Shown here: in pieces, positions 44,533 to 53,156 of the stretch | Position numbering within the stretch: the stretch's first letter is position 1 | Layout: each line of letters begins with the position of its first letter | NCBI RefSeq assembly: GCF_025666195.1 | Contig: NZ_CP102592.1 | Span: 2,604,001 to 2,668,000 of the forward strand | Length of the DNA: 64,000 nucleotides | Direction of reading: 5' to 3' | Source of the DNA: Xanthomonas sp. CFBP 8443 | GTDB taxonomy: Bacteria; Pseudomonadota; Gammaproteobacteria; Xanthomonadales; Xanthomonadaceae | Position numbers and translations under genes: made by a program | The notes under the pieces: model-generated | What the model saw: only the letters and a program-made list of their open reading frames with translations | Databases searched by the model: none | What the model was told of the DNA's origin: nothing

Positions 44533-45767
44533 GGCGAACCGGCCTTGCTCACGCCGGCCTGCATTGCAGCGGCCGATGCCGGCACGATCCGCACCTGGTC
44601 GCCGTCGGCCAGGAAGGCGGCGCCTTCGTGCGCCACGACATCATCGGCCGACACGCCGGCCACGATCTCCACCAGCGCACCCTGGCGCCGCCGCACCGTC
44701 ACCTCGCGCAACGCCACCTTGTGGCGGGCACCCAAGGCCTGGAGCACGAACACGCAACTGCGTCCGTCGCGTACCACGACCGAGGCCGCCGGCAGCGCCA
44801 TCGCCGGTGTCGTCCCGCCACCGATGCGCCCTTCCACGTACATCCCGGCCCGCGCGGTGGAGCCGCTGCGGATGTCCGCATAGACCAGGCCCAGGCGCGA
44901 ATCGCTGCCGAGCACCGGCGAGGTCTGGCGTACCAGCGCCTCGGCGTGGGTGCCATCGGCCAGCGTCAGGCGGACCACCTGGCCTTTGGCGATGGTCGAA
45001 AGCTGCGCGGCCGTCACCTCGCCCCGCCACTCCAGCCGATGCTGGCGAATCAAGGTGAACAACGCCTCGCCGTCCTGCGGCACGCCACCGGGCGTGGCGG
45101 CGCGGGCGCTGATCACGCCCGCGTCGGGCGCGCGCAGCACGGTGTTGGCAAGGTCGATCCGCTTGGCGGCCAGCGCCGCCTGCGCCACGCGCACGTCGGC
45201 GGCGGCCGTGTCCACGCGCGTGGTCGCCTGCAGGATGGCCTGCTCGCTGAGAAACTTGCTCGCGCGCAGCGCGACCGCGCGTTCGGCGTCGCGCCGGGCC
45301 TGCGCGTGCAGCGCCTGCGCCTGCGCCAGGGCGGCGCGCAGGCGCAGGACGTCGGCCCGCAATACCGCGTCGTCCAGCCTGGCCAGCACCTGGCCCTTGC
45401 CGACCAGATCGCCCACGTCGACCTCGACGCTGGCCACTCGCAAGCCGCTAAGGGGCGACGCCAACGACGCCTCCTGCCACGGCACGATCGCACCCGAGGC
45501 CAGGATCTGCTCCTGCCACTGCAATTGCCGCGTCGTTGCGGTGGTGATGCTTAGCATTCCCGGTAGCGCGGCGTCGGCAACGCTTGCCGCTTCGGCCGCC
45601 CTGCCATGTCCGAACGTCCCAACCGCCCATCCCGCCACGCCCGCCAGCAGCGCGATCAGCGCCAGCACGGCCACCCTCGCCCGGCCGCCGAGGCGCCTGG
45701 CCAGTACAGGCGGATGCGCGTCGAAGTGCAGCCGTGCCAGCAAAGCGGCGATCTCGTCCCGTTTCAT
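44529..45767 (-). CDS. RND efflux periplasmic adaptor (MFP)
   Basis: 412 residues. A cytoplasmic start is followed by one membrane helix (VAVLALIALLAGVAGWAVGTF), a lipoyl/barrel-sandwich hybrid split around an alpha-hairpin (LRLRAALAQAQALHAQARRDAERAVAL), then beta-barrel and membrane-proximal domains. This is the membrane-fusion partner of the RND pump next to it. I chose the ATG at 45767 over the upstream in-frame GTG at 45782. A CTTAC-N6-CTTAC repeat lies about 76-91 bp upstream of that ATG. Confidence 0.93.
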   Translation of the reverse strand: MKRDEIAALLARLHFDAHPPVLARRLGGRARVAVLALIALLAGVAGWAVGTFGHGRAAEAASVADAALPGMLSITTATTRQLQWQEQILASGAIVPWQEASLASPLSGLRVASVEVDVGDLVGKGQVLARLDDAVLRADVLRLRAALAQAQALHAQARRDAERAVALRASKFLSEQAILQATTRVDTAAADVRVAQAALAAKRIDLANTVLRAPDAGVISARAATPGGVPQDGEALFTLIRQHRLEWRGEVTAAQLSTIAKGQVVRLTLADGTHAEALVRQTSPVLGSDSRLGLVYADIRSGSTARAGMYVEGRIGGGTTPAMALPAASVVVRDGRSCVFVLQALGARHKVALREVTVRRRQGALVEIVAGVSADDVVAHEGAAFLADGDQVRIVPASAAAMQAGVSKAGSP

Positions 45768-45842
45768 GTTCAATGTCCACACCAGTGTCGCGGCGCGCCG
45801 GGATGGCGAGCGCTGCGCAGTAGGTACTGTGGTGTGCCGGCG

Positions 45843-45858
45843 CTTACCCGCTACTTAC
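45843..45858. promoter_or_regulatory. Candidate response-regulator box upstream of the efflux adaptor
   Basis: Two CTTAC half-sites (45843-45847 and 45854-45858) with an 11-bp period. The same arrangement occurs before the mipA-like gene (49061-49080). OmpR-family regulators typically bind such head-to-tail repeats. The second half-site overlaps the stop codon of the upstream small gene. Confidence 0.6.
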
Positions 45859-46133
45859 GGGACGCGGCGTTTTGTCGAAGGCACGCCGGCGGAATGCAGG
45901 CCGGCGACGATCGGCACCGCCGCTTGCAGATGCGCGACGCGGACCAGAAAGCTCAGCACGGCGATGCCATGGCCGTCGGCGATCATCTGCGCGGCGGTAC
46001 GCCCGCCCAGTGCATCGATGGGGTCGGCGCCGAACCAGTGTTCGGCGCACCCAGGTGCAGGGTCGATCAGCCGCGCCAACTCCAGGACCAGCGACTGCAA
46101 CGCCGCCTGCGTCTCGCCTGTGTTCTCCCTCAC
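45855..46133 (-). CDS. DUF2384-like (Xre/MbcA/ParS antitoxin C-terminal type) small protein
   Basis: 92 residues. The middle, HWFGADPIDALGGRTAAQMIADGHGIAVLSFLVRV, has the W...P...LGG.T..QM...G pattern of the DUF2384 toxin-binding domain of Xre/MbcA/ParS antitoxins. No HTH domain and no RES/ParT-type toxin gene are next to it. The start overlaps the stop of the histidine kinase gene (ATGA), so it is translated with the two-component system. The family call is by pattern only. Confidence 0.55.
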   Translation of the reverse strand: MRENTGETQAALQSLVLELARLIDPAPGCAEHWFGADPIDALGGRTAAQMIADGHGIAVLSFLVRVAHLQAAVPIVAGLHSAGVPSTKRRVP

Positions 46134-47500
46134 GGGCGCAACTCCGCGGTGGCGTCGAACACGACCTCAAAGCGCGCACCGCCAGCGTCACCGGCATCGG
46201 CCAGCGCGACACGCCAGCCGTGCGCGCCGCAGATCTCCGCGCAGATCGACAGACCCAGGCCGGCGCCCTCGCGCTCATCGGTACGCGCCCGCCAGAACCG
46301 CGCAAACAGGTGTGGCCGGTCGCCCAGCGCCACTCCGCTGCCCTGGTCCTGCACGCTAAACCCGTTCGCATGCAGCGCCAAGACCACCACGCCCCCTCGC
46401 GGGCTATGCAGGATCGCGTTTTCCAGCAGGTTCTTGGCCAGCACGAACAATGCGGCGCTGTCGGCTTCCACGGCGGACGAGGTGTCCGTGCCCTGCAGGA
46501 AGACCACGCTGACCGCATGCTGCTGGCCCAGGCGTTGCAGGTAGCGCACCGCATCCTCGAGCACGGCGTCCGGCGCGATGCTGGAGAAGCGGAAGTTGTG
46601 TCCTTCGCTGACCTCCGCCAGCTGCAGCAACTGGTGGACCTGCCTGGCCATCAGCGCGGTGTCGCGCAGCAGCAGCTCGCGATTGGCGGCACCGCCCAGT
46701 TCGATCTCGCCTTGCAGCAGCGCCAATGGCGTCTTGAGTTCATGGGCCGCCGCGGCCAGAAACTGCTGTTGCACCTGGAATCCGGCTTGCAGCCTGTCCA
46801 GTGTCGTATTGAAGGCCGCGATCAGCGGGCGCAATTCGGCCGGCAGGCTGTCGCCGTGCAAGCGTGCGGCGAGGTTACGCGGGCCGATCGCCGCGGCGGC
46901 GTCGGAGACCGCGCGGATCGGGCGCAGCATGCGCGTGACGGTCAGATAGACCACCCCCACGAAGATCAGCAATGCTACCGCGGTGGTGAGCAGCAGCGCC
47001 CGCAGATACAGCTCGCCGGCGTGGTGCTGCAAGGTGGTCACCAGACGGTGGCTGCGCGCCACGCGCACGGTGAATGGAACGCCCGCGTGGGCGATGCCCA
47101 CCTGGGCGACTTCCAACGCAAGACTGCGTCCACGGACGTCGACGTGCAGCACCTTCGCATCGGGCGCCATCGCACGCAGGGCGCGCAGCGCCGGCCCATC
47201 CGGGCTGTGCGCCAGCGGACGGCCGCGTGCGTCCTGCACCTCGTAGGCGGCATCGCCCGGCATCGCATCGTAGATCGCCGCGTTGCTGTCGCTCAGCCGT
47301 ACCGTCACCTGTCCGGCACCATCCACGTGCATGCCCTCGGCGATGTGCTGCACCTCTTCGGCCAGCTCGGCGCGGAGGATGCGCGTGGGGTCGTCCGGCC
47401 ACATCTGCAGGCCCAGCACCGCCGCACCCACCGCGGTCGCGGCGATCAGGCCGGCCACCGCTGCGGCCAGCAGGCGCGCAGACAGGCTATGCAGGCGCAT
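46130..47500 (-). CDS. Sensor histidine kinase of the OmpR-type pair
   Basis: 456 residues: TM1 near the N terminus (LLAAAVAGLIAATAVGAAVLGL), a periplasmic sensor of about 135 residues, TM2 (ALLLTTAVALLIFVGVVYL), HAMP, HisKA with phospho-acceptor His in AAAHELKTPLALLQGE, and HATPase with N box (LLENAILHS) and DQGSG/GLGLSI motifs. It overlaps the response regulator gene by 14 nt. Co-location with a MipA/OmpV porin and an RND pump suggests envelope, cationic-peptide or antibiotic stress sensing, which is inference. Confidence 0.94.
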   Translation of the reverse strand: MRLHSLSARLLAAAVAGLIAATAVGAAVLGLQMWPDDPTRILRAELAEEVQHIAEGMHVDGAGQVTVRLSDSNAAIYDAMPGDAAYEVQDARGRPLAHSPDGPALRALRAMAPDAKVLHVDVRGRSLALEVAQVGIAHAGVPFTVRVARSHRLVTTLQHHAGELYLRALLLTTAVALLIFVGVVYLTVTRMLRPIRAVSDAAAAIGPRNLAARLHGDSLPAELRPLIAAFNTTLDRLQAGFQVQQQFLAAAAHELKTPLALLQGEIELGGAANRELLLRDTALMARQVHQLLQLAEVSEGHNFRFSSIAPDAVLEDAVRYLQRLGQQHAVSVVFLQGTDTSSAVEADSAALFVLAKNLLENAILHSPRGGVVVLALHANGFSVQDQGSGVALGDRPHLFARFWRARTDEREGAGLGLSICAEICGAHGWRVALADAGDAGGARFEVVFDATAELRP

Positions 47501-48203
47501 CCGGCGTGCTCAACGAGAAACCCTGGTTGCGCATGTTCGCAACGCTCACGCACGAGCGCAGCGCCGTCAGCTTCTTGCGCAGGCGGTGAATGGCCACATC
47601 CAGCGCATTGGGCGTGACCGCCTCGGAAACGCCCCAGGCGGCAAGTTCCAGCGTGTCGCGGCGCACGGTGCGGCCGCCGGCGCGTACCAGGGCGATGACG
47701 ATCTGCAACTCCGACGACGACAGCGTGGCCGTCTGCCCGCCGCAGCGCATCACGCTGTGATGTGGCTCCACGGTCAGGTCGCCGAACGCCGGCTGCGACA
47801 GCTGCAGCTGCGGCGTGCGCCGCATCAACGCCCGCACCCGCGCGGCAAGCTCGTCCAACGCGAACGGTTTGGCCAGGTAGTCGTCCGCACCCGCGTCCAG
47901 GCCGTCCACGCGGTCGCGCAATGCATCGCGCGCGGTCAGCATCAGGCAGGGGGTCTGGTCGCCGCCGCCGCGCAACCGCCGGACCAGCTCCAGGCCGTCG
48001 CCGTCGGGCAGGCCACGGTCGACGATGACCACCGCATACGGCCTGTCCCGCACAGCGTGGCACCCGGCCTCGAGGCTGCGATAGTGATCGACCGCGATGC
48101 CCGCCGCCTGCAACCCCCGGGTCACCAGGCCGGCCAGGCGCAGATGGTCCTCCACCAGCGCGACCCGGTTGTGGATGGTGTCCGATGCCACTGTCACCGC
48201 CAT
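47487..48203 (-). CDS. OmpR/PhoP-family response regulator
   Basis: 238 residues from the ATG at 48203. The receiver domain has the acidic pair in LVEDH, phospho-acceptor Asp in VIVDRGLPDGDG, a TARD segment and K in DDYLAKPF. The C-terminal winged helix has LSSSELQIVIALVRAGGRTVRRDTL and NALDVAIHRLRKKL. It follows the mipA-like gene by 13 bp. Its likely operators are the CTTAC-N6-CTTAC repeats at 49061-49080 and 45843-45858. Confidence 0.94.
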   Translation of the reverse strand: MAVTVASDTIHNRVALVEDHLRLAGLVTRGLQAAGIAVDHYRSLEAGCHAVRDRPYAVVIVDRGLPDGDGLELVRRLRGGGDQTPCLMLTARDALRDRVDGLDAGADDYLAKPFALDELAARVRALMRRTPQLQLSQPAFGDLTVEPHHSVMRCGGQTATLSSSELQIVIALVRAGGRTVRRDTLELAAWGVSEAVTPNALDVAIHRLRKKLTALRSCVSVANMRNQGFSLSTPDAPA

Positions 48204-48216
48204 GCGCGCCTCACGT

Positions 48217-49014
48217 TCAGAAGCTGCGGGTGATGCCGATCCGCACGCCCGCGCTGCCATCGGTGTCCGGCTCCGACAACGGGCTGTCGGTGATTTCGCT
48301 GGGCAGGAACTGGTAATTCACCGCGCCGATCACTTTCCATTTCTCACCCAACGAGCGCTGGAACCCGAGATTGACCTGCGGCACCACCGCGGCACCTGGC
48401 GCATACGCCGCCACGCCACGCGCCACCTCCTTGTCGGTGATTCCGTAGTAGTACTGCACGATGTCCTTGGACATCCACGTCACCGACGCGCCGGGCACCA
48501 CCGTGGTCTTTCCCCACTGTAAAGCATACCCATAGTCCAGCGTCACTTCCTGGCCCCCGCTGGTGTCGGTGACGTCCGCCAGCGCACGCAGCTTCAATTG
48601 CCCGGCGCGCCCGAACCAGCGGATCGCGATGCCTGCGTCGAGTGCATCGTCGCGGTCTTCCAGCAACGCCGGATTCAGCCCATTGGCAACGAGTTCGCGC
48701 TGGCCAAGATCCGCGATGTCGAAGCCATCGAATCGCCCGGCGATCATCAGGTCGATGCCGATCCGGTCGGTCTCGAGGACATGCACGCCGGCCGACAACC
48801 CGTTCCAGAAGATCCGCTCGCCTTCGAACGTCACCAGCGGAAACGGCCTGATCCGTGTGCCCTCGCCTGCGTACGTGCTCTGCCGCGCATTGGCGCCGAC
48901 GCCGATGCTCCAGCGGTCGTCGTCGACCTCGTGCAACAGATCCGCGGTCGTGCTGTTCTGGGCCATGCCGATCGTCGGCGACGCCAGCATGAGGAGGGCG
49001 AGGGACTTGCGCAT
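48217..49014 (-). CDS. MipA/OmpV-family outer membrane protein
   Basis: A 265-residue outer-membrane beta-barrel of the MipA/OmpV type. A signal peptide (cleavage after GMA) is followed by WSIGVGANARQSTYAGEGTRIRPFPLVTFEGERIFW, a family hallmark, then alternating strands ending in aromatic GITRSF. It is the first gene of the operon with a two-component system, as in other Gram-negative mipA loci, where it is linked to cell-wall or antibiotic response. A direct-repeat box lies about 47-66 bp upstream of the ATG. Confidence 0.9.
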   Translation of the reverse strand: MRKSLALLMLASPTIGMAQNSTTADLLHEVDDDRWSIGVGANARQSTYAGEGTRIRPFPLVTFEGERIFWNGLSAGVHVLETDRIGIDLMIAGRFDGFDIADLGQRELVANGLNPALLEDRDDALDAGIAIRWFGRAGQLKLRALADVTDTSGGQEVTLDYGYALQWGKTTVVPGASVTWMSKDIVQYYYGITDKEVARGVAAYAPGAAVVPQVNLGFQRSLGEKWKVIGAVNYQFLPSEITDSPLSEPDTDGSAGVRIGITRSF

Positions 49015-49060
49015 CGAAGCGTGCCTTGTGGGGGTGGGAACGCGGCCATTCTCTGGCGCG

Positions 49061-49080
49061 GCGACTTACAAGCGACTTAC
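49061..49080. promoter_or_regulatory. Candidate response-regulator box upstream of the MipA-type gene
   Basis: Tandem GCGACTTAC repeats (49061-49069 and 49072-49080) with a 2-bp spacer and an 11-bp period. It shares the CTTAC-N6-CTTAC core with 45843-45858. It is a probable binding site for the OmpR-type regulator encoded next door, giving autoregulation. Confidence 0.65.
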
Positions 49081-49280
49081 CGCCTTGCCCACGCCTGCAC
49101 CCAGAACGTCATTCCCGGCGGTTGTACCGGGTGAGGAGCGCCGGCATGCCGAGCGCGCTCCATCGCCGGGGAAGGGCCGGCGTCTGCGATGACCGGAGCG
49201 ATGGTCGGCCTACCCTCGATACCCAGCCCGAATTCCCGCCACGCTGCGTTGAAGCCAGCTGTTAGCCTCCCAACCCCGAT

Positions 49281-50165
49281 TCATCGCATCGGAATGGTGA
49301 ACGACCCGCCTGGATACTGGTCGCACATGAACTCCACGAACGCCCGGACCTTCGGACTCTGCAGGCGTCGCGAGGTGTGCAGAACCCAGAGTTCGACTTC
49401 GTCGCCGACGATGCCCCAGGTCACCAGTTCGCCTTTTTCCAGCAGGCTGCCGATGATCGACTGCGGCAGCATCGCCACCCCGGCGCCGGCGGCGATGGCG
49501 TCGCGGATCATCAGCAGCGAGGACAGGCGCAGGATCGGCTGCGGCTCGACGCTGAACTGGCCATTGCGAACGCTCCACACATCGCCGTCGCGATAGCTCG
49601 GCATGACCGCTGCAGGCACCCGGAACGGCGTGTCGCGCGGCCCGGTCGGCATCTGCACGGAGGGCGCTGCGGCGAGCACCATCCTGTCCCTGGCAAAACA
49701 GCGGCCGACCAGGTTGCTGTCCTTGCGCGGGTTGATGCGGATGGCGGCATCGAAGTGCTCCTCGACCAGGTCGACGACACGATCCGCCGCCACCGCTTCG
49801 ATCTGCACGTCGGGATAGCGCGCCACGAACTGGGCCACGATGCGTCCCAACGCCAGCTGCGAGAACAGGATCGGCGCCGCGATCCGCAGCCGCCCCTGCG
49901 GCGTTGCGATGCCATCGCGCGCCGCCGCCGCCGCTTCGGCCACCTCGCGCATCGGCCCTTCCGTTCTGCTCAGCAGCAGTTGGCCGGCTTCGGTCAACTC
50001 CAGGCTGTGCGAGCCCCGCTCGATCAGCCGAACGCCCAGCGCTTCCTCGAGATCGGCGACGCGGCGCGACAGCGTCGCCTTGGAGCGCCCACTCGCCCGG
50101 CTCGCCTTGCCGAAGCCGCCGTGGGCCGCCACCAGTTGGAAATCCTCGAGCGCGTTGAGATCCAT
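49281..50165 (-). CDS. LysR-family transcriptional regulator
   Basis: A 294-residue LysR regulator: N-terminal wHTH (LEDFQLVAAHGGFGKASRASGRSKATLSRRVADLEEALGVRLIER) and C-terminal substrate-binding domain, in the CrgA/DsdC-like group with the typical FDAAIRI and 'AIAAGAGVAMLPQSI' segments. The ATG at 50165 begins the canonical HTH. It is divergent from the frameshifted quinone oxidoreductase gene with a 105-bp AT-rich gap and probably controls it. Confidence 0.93.
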   Translation of the reverse strand: MDLNALEDFQLVAAHGGFGKASRASGRSKATLSRRVADLEEALGVRLIERGSHSLELTEAGQLLLSRTEGPMREVAEAAAAARDGIATPQGRLRIAAPILFSQLALGRIVAQFVARYPDVQIEAVAADRVVDLVEEHFDAAIRINPRKDSNLVGRCFARDRMVLAAAPSVQMPTGPRDTPFRVPAAVMPSYRDGDVWSVRNGQFSVEPQPILRLSSLLMIRDAIAAGAGVAMLPQSIIGSLLEKGELVTWGIVGDEVELWVLHTSRRLQSPKVRAFVEFMCDQYPGGSFTIPMR

Positions 50166-50182
50166 GCGTCTCACATTTGATA

Positions 50183-50233
50183 CGGTAGGTCTATATATTA
50201 TGGTCTTCGTTTTGAATTTGAAACCACCTATCG
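50183..50233. promoter_or_regulatory. Divergent LysR / oxidoreductase promoter with inverted half-sites
   Basis: An unusually AT-rich stretch in a GC-rich window. CGGTAGGT (50183-50190) and ACCTATCG (50226-50233) are imperfect inverted copies (7 of 8 match) around an AT-rich core with TATATATTATGG. It probably contains the LysR sites and overlapping promoters. Confidence 0.55.
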
Positions 50234-50270
50234 TTTGGTCATCCGCAACCAAACCCTGAAGGAGTTTCTG

Positions 50271-51205
50271 ATGAACACCATCCGTGCATTGCTTCTCACC
50301 GAATACGGCGGCGCCGACGCGGCCACGATCGCATCGACCGAAGCGCCGACCGCCGCAGCCGGCCAGGTGCTGGTGCGGGTCCAGGCCGCCGGCATCAACG
50401 GACTGGACTGGAAGGTGCGGGAAGGCTACGTCCGCGACGCGTTTCCGCTGCAGTTGCCGACCGTCCTGGGCATCGAACTGGCCGGCGTCGTCGAGGCCGT
50501 CGGCGCGAACGTCACCCGACTGCGCAAGGGCGACCGCGTGATGGGGCCGCTCGGCGGCCTGGGCGCCTACGCCGAACTGGTCGCGGTCAACGAGGCCAAT
50601 CTCAGCCTGATCCCCGACGCCCTGAGTTTCGTGGAAGCGGCGGCGCTGCCGGTCGCTTCGGTGGCCGGGTGGCAGAGCCTGCACTTCGCCGGCCCCATCC
50701 GTGCCGGGCAGCGCATCCTGATCCACGGCGCGGCCGGCGGTCTGGGCGGGTTTTCGCGGTGCAGTACGCGCGCCAGGCGGGCGCCGTGGTCTACGCCACC
50801 GCCCTGGCCAGCCAGGCCGACTACGTCCGCGGCCTCGGGGCCGACCACGTCATCGCCTACGACCAGACGCAGTTCGAGCGTTCGGTGACCGACATCGATC
50901 TGGTGCTCGACTACGTCGGTGGCGAAGTGCTGAACCGCTCGTGGTCGGTGCTCGCCGACGATGGCGCCATCGTCAGCACCGTGTCGCCGGCGATCCTGTC
51001 GAGCACACCGGCCGGACGCCGCGGCCTGTGGTTCATCAACACGCCCGATGCGGCGCGCCTGCAGGCGATCGCCGAGGACGTGGCGCACGGTCGCCTGCAG
51101 TCCAAGGTCGGCGCCGTGGTGCGGTTCGACGACCTGCCTGCGGCGATCGAACGCAACCGGACCCAGCCGCAGCTCGGCAAGACGGTCGTGGATTTCTCGG
51201 CCTGA
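50271..51205 (+). pseudogene. Zinc-independent quinone oxidoreductase, frameshifted
   Basis: An MDR-type NADP-dependent alcohol dehydrogenase/quinone oxidoreductase split between two frames. The first part (50271 to about 50750) carries the GroES-like N-terminal domain and the start of the Rossmann motif (HGAAGGLGG). The second, ending at 51205, resumes with FAVQYARQAGAVVYATA and runs to a normal C terminus. The break is near the GGGTTTTC run at about 50748-50756, and the total length of 935 nt is not a multiple of three. The start has an AAGGAG site. It could be a real frameshift, a sequencing error or, less likely, programmed slippage. Everything else is intact, so the change is recent. Confidence 0.82.
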
Positions 51206-51485
51206 CATCGGCCGTCGTCGTGGTCGCCGTCTCTGAAAATTGACGGCGATCGAGGCCCTTGCATGGGTGATCCGTCGCTCACCCGCTTGCTCTGCCGAAC
51301 TGGGGCGGTCGGTGCGCGCATCCCTTGCGTGCGTGCCCCAAGGCGAATCGCGCGATCAGCACGAAGCCTTAACCACCTCCTCCTATCCTAGCGGCGCGCT
51401 GGATGACGCCAACTGCGCCCACGACATGCCGTGCGGCACAGAGCACGCCACCAGACGCTTACGGACATTCAAACAAGGAGATTCC
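51206..51485. other. Intergenic region
   Basis: 280 bp with no supported gene or repeat. It holds the promoter of the small exported protein, with an AAGGAG ribosome-binding site close to the ATG at 51486. Confidence 0.5.
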
Positions 51486-51761
51486 ATGAAGACACTGCAC
51501 GCTCTCATGTTCGCCGGATGCCTGTTGGGCATGAGTTCGCCCGCGTTCGCCGAGGTCGCCAACCTGACCAACAGCGCCGATGGCGCCAATCGCGATGCCG
51601 GTATCGCGGCGGTGAAAAAGAAGCTGCAGGACGCCTGCACGGAACGCAAGGGCACGCCGAATCCGGACTCGTTCGAGGTGGTGTTCGAGAAGACCAGCCA
51701 GAACCCGGACGTTCCCAAGCCCTACTACGTGGACGCGAAACTCAAGTGCGACCTGCCCTGA
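51486..51761 (+). CDS. Small exported protein of unknown function
   Basis: 91 residues with a clear signal peptide (MKTLHALMFAGCLLGMSSPAFA, cleavage after AFA). The mature part, of about 69 residues, has two Cys (DACTER and LKCDLP) that could form a disulfide. I recognise no family. It has a good ribosome-binding site and is followed by a strong intrinsic terminator, so it is monocistronic and probably well expressed. Confidence 0.8.
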   Translation: MKTLHALMFAGCLLGMSSPAFAEVANLTNSADGANRDAGIAAVKKKLQDACTERKGTPNPDSFEVVFEKTSQNPDVPKPYYVDAKLKCDLP

Positions 51762-51814
51762 GGCCGACACCGGATGGCATGCCGGTCTGCGCCCGGACGA
51801 GGTAGAACCGTAAC

Positions 51815-51844
51815 AAGGCCCCGCTCCGGCGGGGCTTTGTTTTT
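51815..51844 (+). terminator. Intrinsic terminator
   Basis: A 7-bp perfect GC stem (GCCCCGC / GCGGGGC), TCCG loop, then TTTGTTTTT. It lies 54 bp after the small exported protein gene and reads on the plus strand. Confidence 0.9.
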
Positions 51845-51946
51845 GGGCCGCCGCCCGTGTGCCGAGCCTAGCTCCAACGGTAGGCGGGATCGACAAGGCT
51901 CGCGCTTCACGCCCTGCCCGCTGCTGATATAGTCCGGCGGCACGAT

Positions 51947-51959
51947 GGGTACGGTACCC
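51947..51959. promoter_or_regulatory. Palindrome before the SPFH gene
   Basis: GGGTAC-G-GTACCC, a perfect 6+1+6 palindrome about 27 bp upstream of the ATG at 51986 and about 20 bp after a TATAGT-like -10 element. It could be an operator near the transcription start. Confidence 0.4.
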
Positions 51960-51985
51960 GTCCACAAGAATCAAAGGGAGTTGTC

Positions 51986-53137
51986 ATGGGTCTCGTACAG
52001 GCGGTGGCGGGTGCGGTCGGCGGCGTTCTCGCCGACCAGTGGAAAGACTTCTACACCGTGCCGGCAGGCCTGCCGGCGACGGCGGCGCTGTTCGCCGCGG
52101 TCCCGCGCGGCACCAATGCCGGGCGGGGTTCGAACACCGGCGCCTCTTCCAACATCATCAGCAACGGATCGAAGATCGTCGTTCCCGAAGGCTACGGCCT
52201 GCTGCTGATGCAGGACGGTGCGATCACCGGCTTCGTCGCCGAACCGGGCGGCTACGAATGGCGCTCCGACGATCCGAACTCGCAGTCGATCTTCGCCGGC
52301 GACGGCCTGGTCGCGCCGCTGATCCGGCAGAGCTGGGAGCGCTTCAAGTTCGGCGGCCAGCCGGGCGCGCAGCAGGCCGCGTTCTTCGTGTCGCTGAAGG
52401 AACTGCCCGAGAATCGCTTCGGCACGCAGTCCGAGATCTACTGGGACGACGGCTTCCTCGGCACCCAGGTCGGCGCGGTGACGCGCGGCTCCTACACGCT
52501 GAAGATCGTCGACCCGATCCTGTTCGTGAAGAACTTCGTCCCGGCCCGCTACCTGCAGCCGGGCCAGGTGTTCGATTTCACTGATCTGGAAAATTCCGCC
52601 GCCAACCAGCTGTTCAACGAGGTGGTGGGCTCGCTCGCTCCGGCTTTCAGCCTGTACACGAACGACCCGGGCAAGGGCAACCGCATCACCAAGCTGCAGC
52701 AGGATTCGCTCGGCTTCGCCAAGAGCCTGTCCGACGCGGTCGAGCAGGCGTACCAGTGGCGTTCCGACCGCGGCCTGGCCATCGTCAAGACCGCGATCGT
52801 GTCGATCGAGTACGACGCCAATACGCGGGAACTGCTCAAGACCGTGCAGCGCGCCGACGCGCTGGCCGGCGCGCGCGGCAACTCCAATCTGCAGGCGAGC
52901 GTCGCCCAGGGCATCCAATCGGCCGGTGAGCATGGTGGCGCCGCGGGCCTGGTCGGGGTCGGCATGGCCACGGGCATGGTCGGCGGCGTGGGCGGCCTGC
53001 AGCAGCCGGTCGCGCCCGCCGCACCGGCCGCCGACGACGCGGTCGCCAAGCTGAAGAAGGCCAAGGAGATGCTGGACCTCGGCCTGATCACCCAAGGCGA
53101 CTACGACGCGGCCAAGGCCAAGGCACTGGGCCTGTAA
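51986..53137 (+). CDS. SPFH-domain protein with C-terminal SHOCT domain
   Basis: 383 residues. The SPFH/virion-core-protein (YdjI-like) domain occupies most of the chain (IVVPEGYGLLLMQDGAITGFVAEPGGYEW..., EIYWDDGFLGTQVGAVTRGSYTLKIVDPILFVKNFVP). A linker rich in Gly/Ala/Pro and a SHOCT motif at the end (VAKLKKAKEMLDLGLITQGDYDAAKAKALG) follow. These proteins scaffold membrane assemblies; SHOCT is an oligomerisation tail. It is the first of three co-oriented genes with a zinc-ribbon protein and a single-TM protein. An AAAGGGAG site precedes the ATG. Confidence 0.88.
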   Translation: MGLVQAVAGAVGGVLADQWKDFYTVPAGLPATAALFAAVPRGTNAGRGSNTGASSNIISNGSKIVVPEGYGLLLMQDGAITGFVAEPGGYEWRSDDPNSQSIFAGDGLVAPLIRQSWERFKFGGQPGAQQAAFFVSLKELPENRFGTQSEIYWDDGFLGTQVGAVTRGSYTLKIVDPILFVKNFVPARYLQPGQVFDFTDLENSAANQLFNEVVGSLAPAFSLYTNDPGKGNRITKLQQDSLGFAKSLSDAVEQAYQWRSDRGLAIVKTAIVSIEYDANTRELLKTVQRADALAGARGNSNLQASVAQGIQSAGEHGGAAGLVGVGMATGMVGGVGGLQQPVAPAAPAADDAVAKLKKAKEMLDLGLITQGDYDAAKAKALGL

Positions 53138-53156
53138 CCGCGGACGCGCCCAGACC

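Noticed and set aside
45768..45782. GTG start 5 codons upstream of the efflux adaptor
   Set aside because: The ATG at 45767 is simpler and gives a normal cytoplasmic N terminus; the difference is only 5 residues and cannot be settled from sequence alone.
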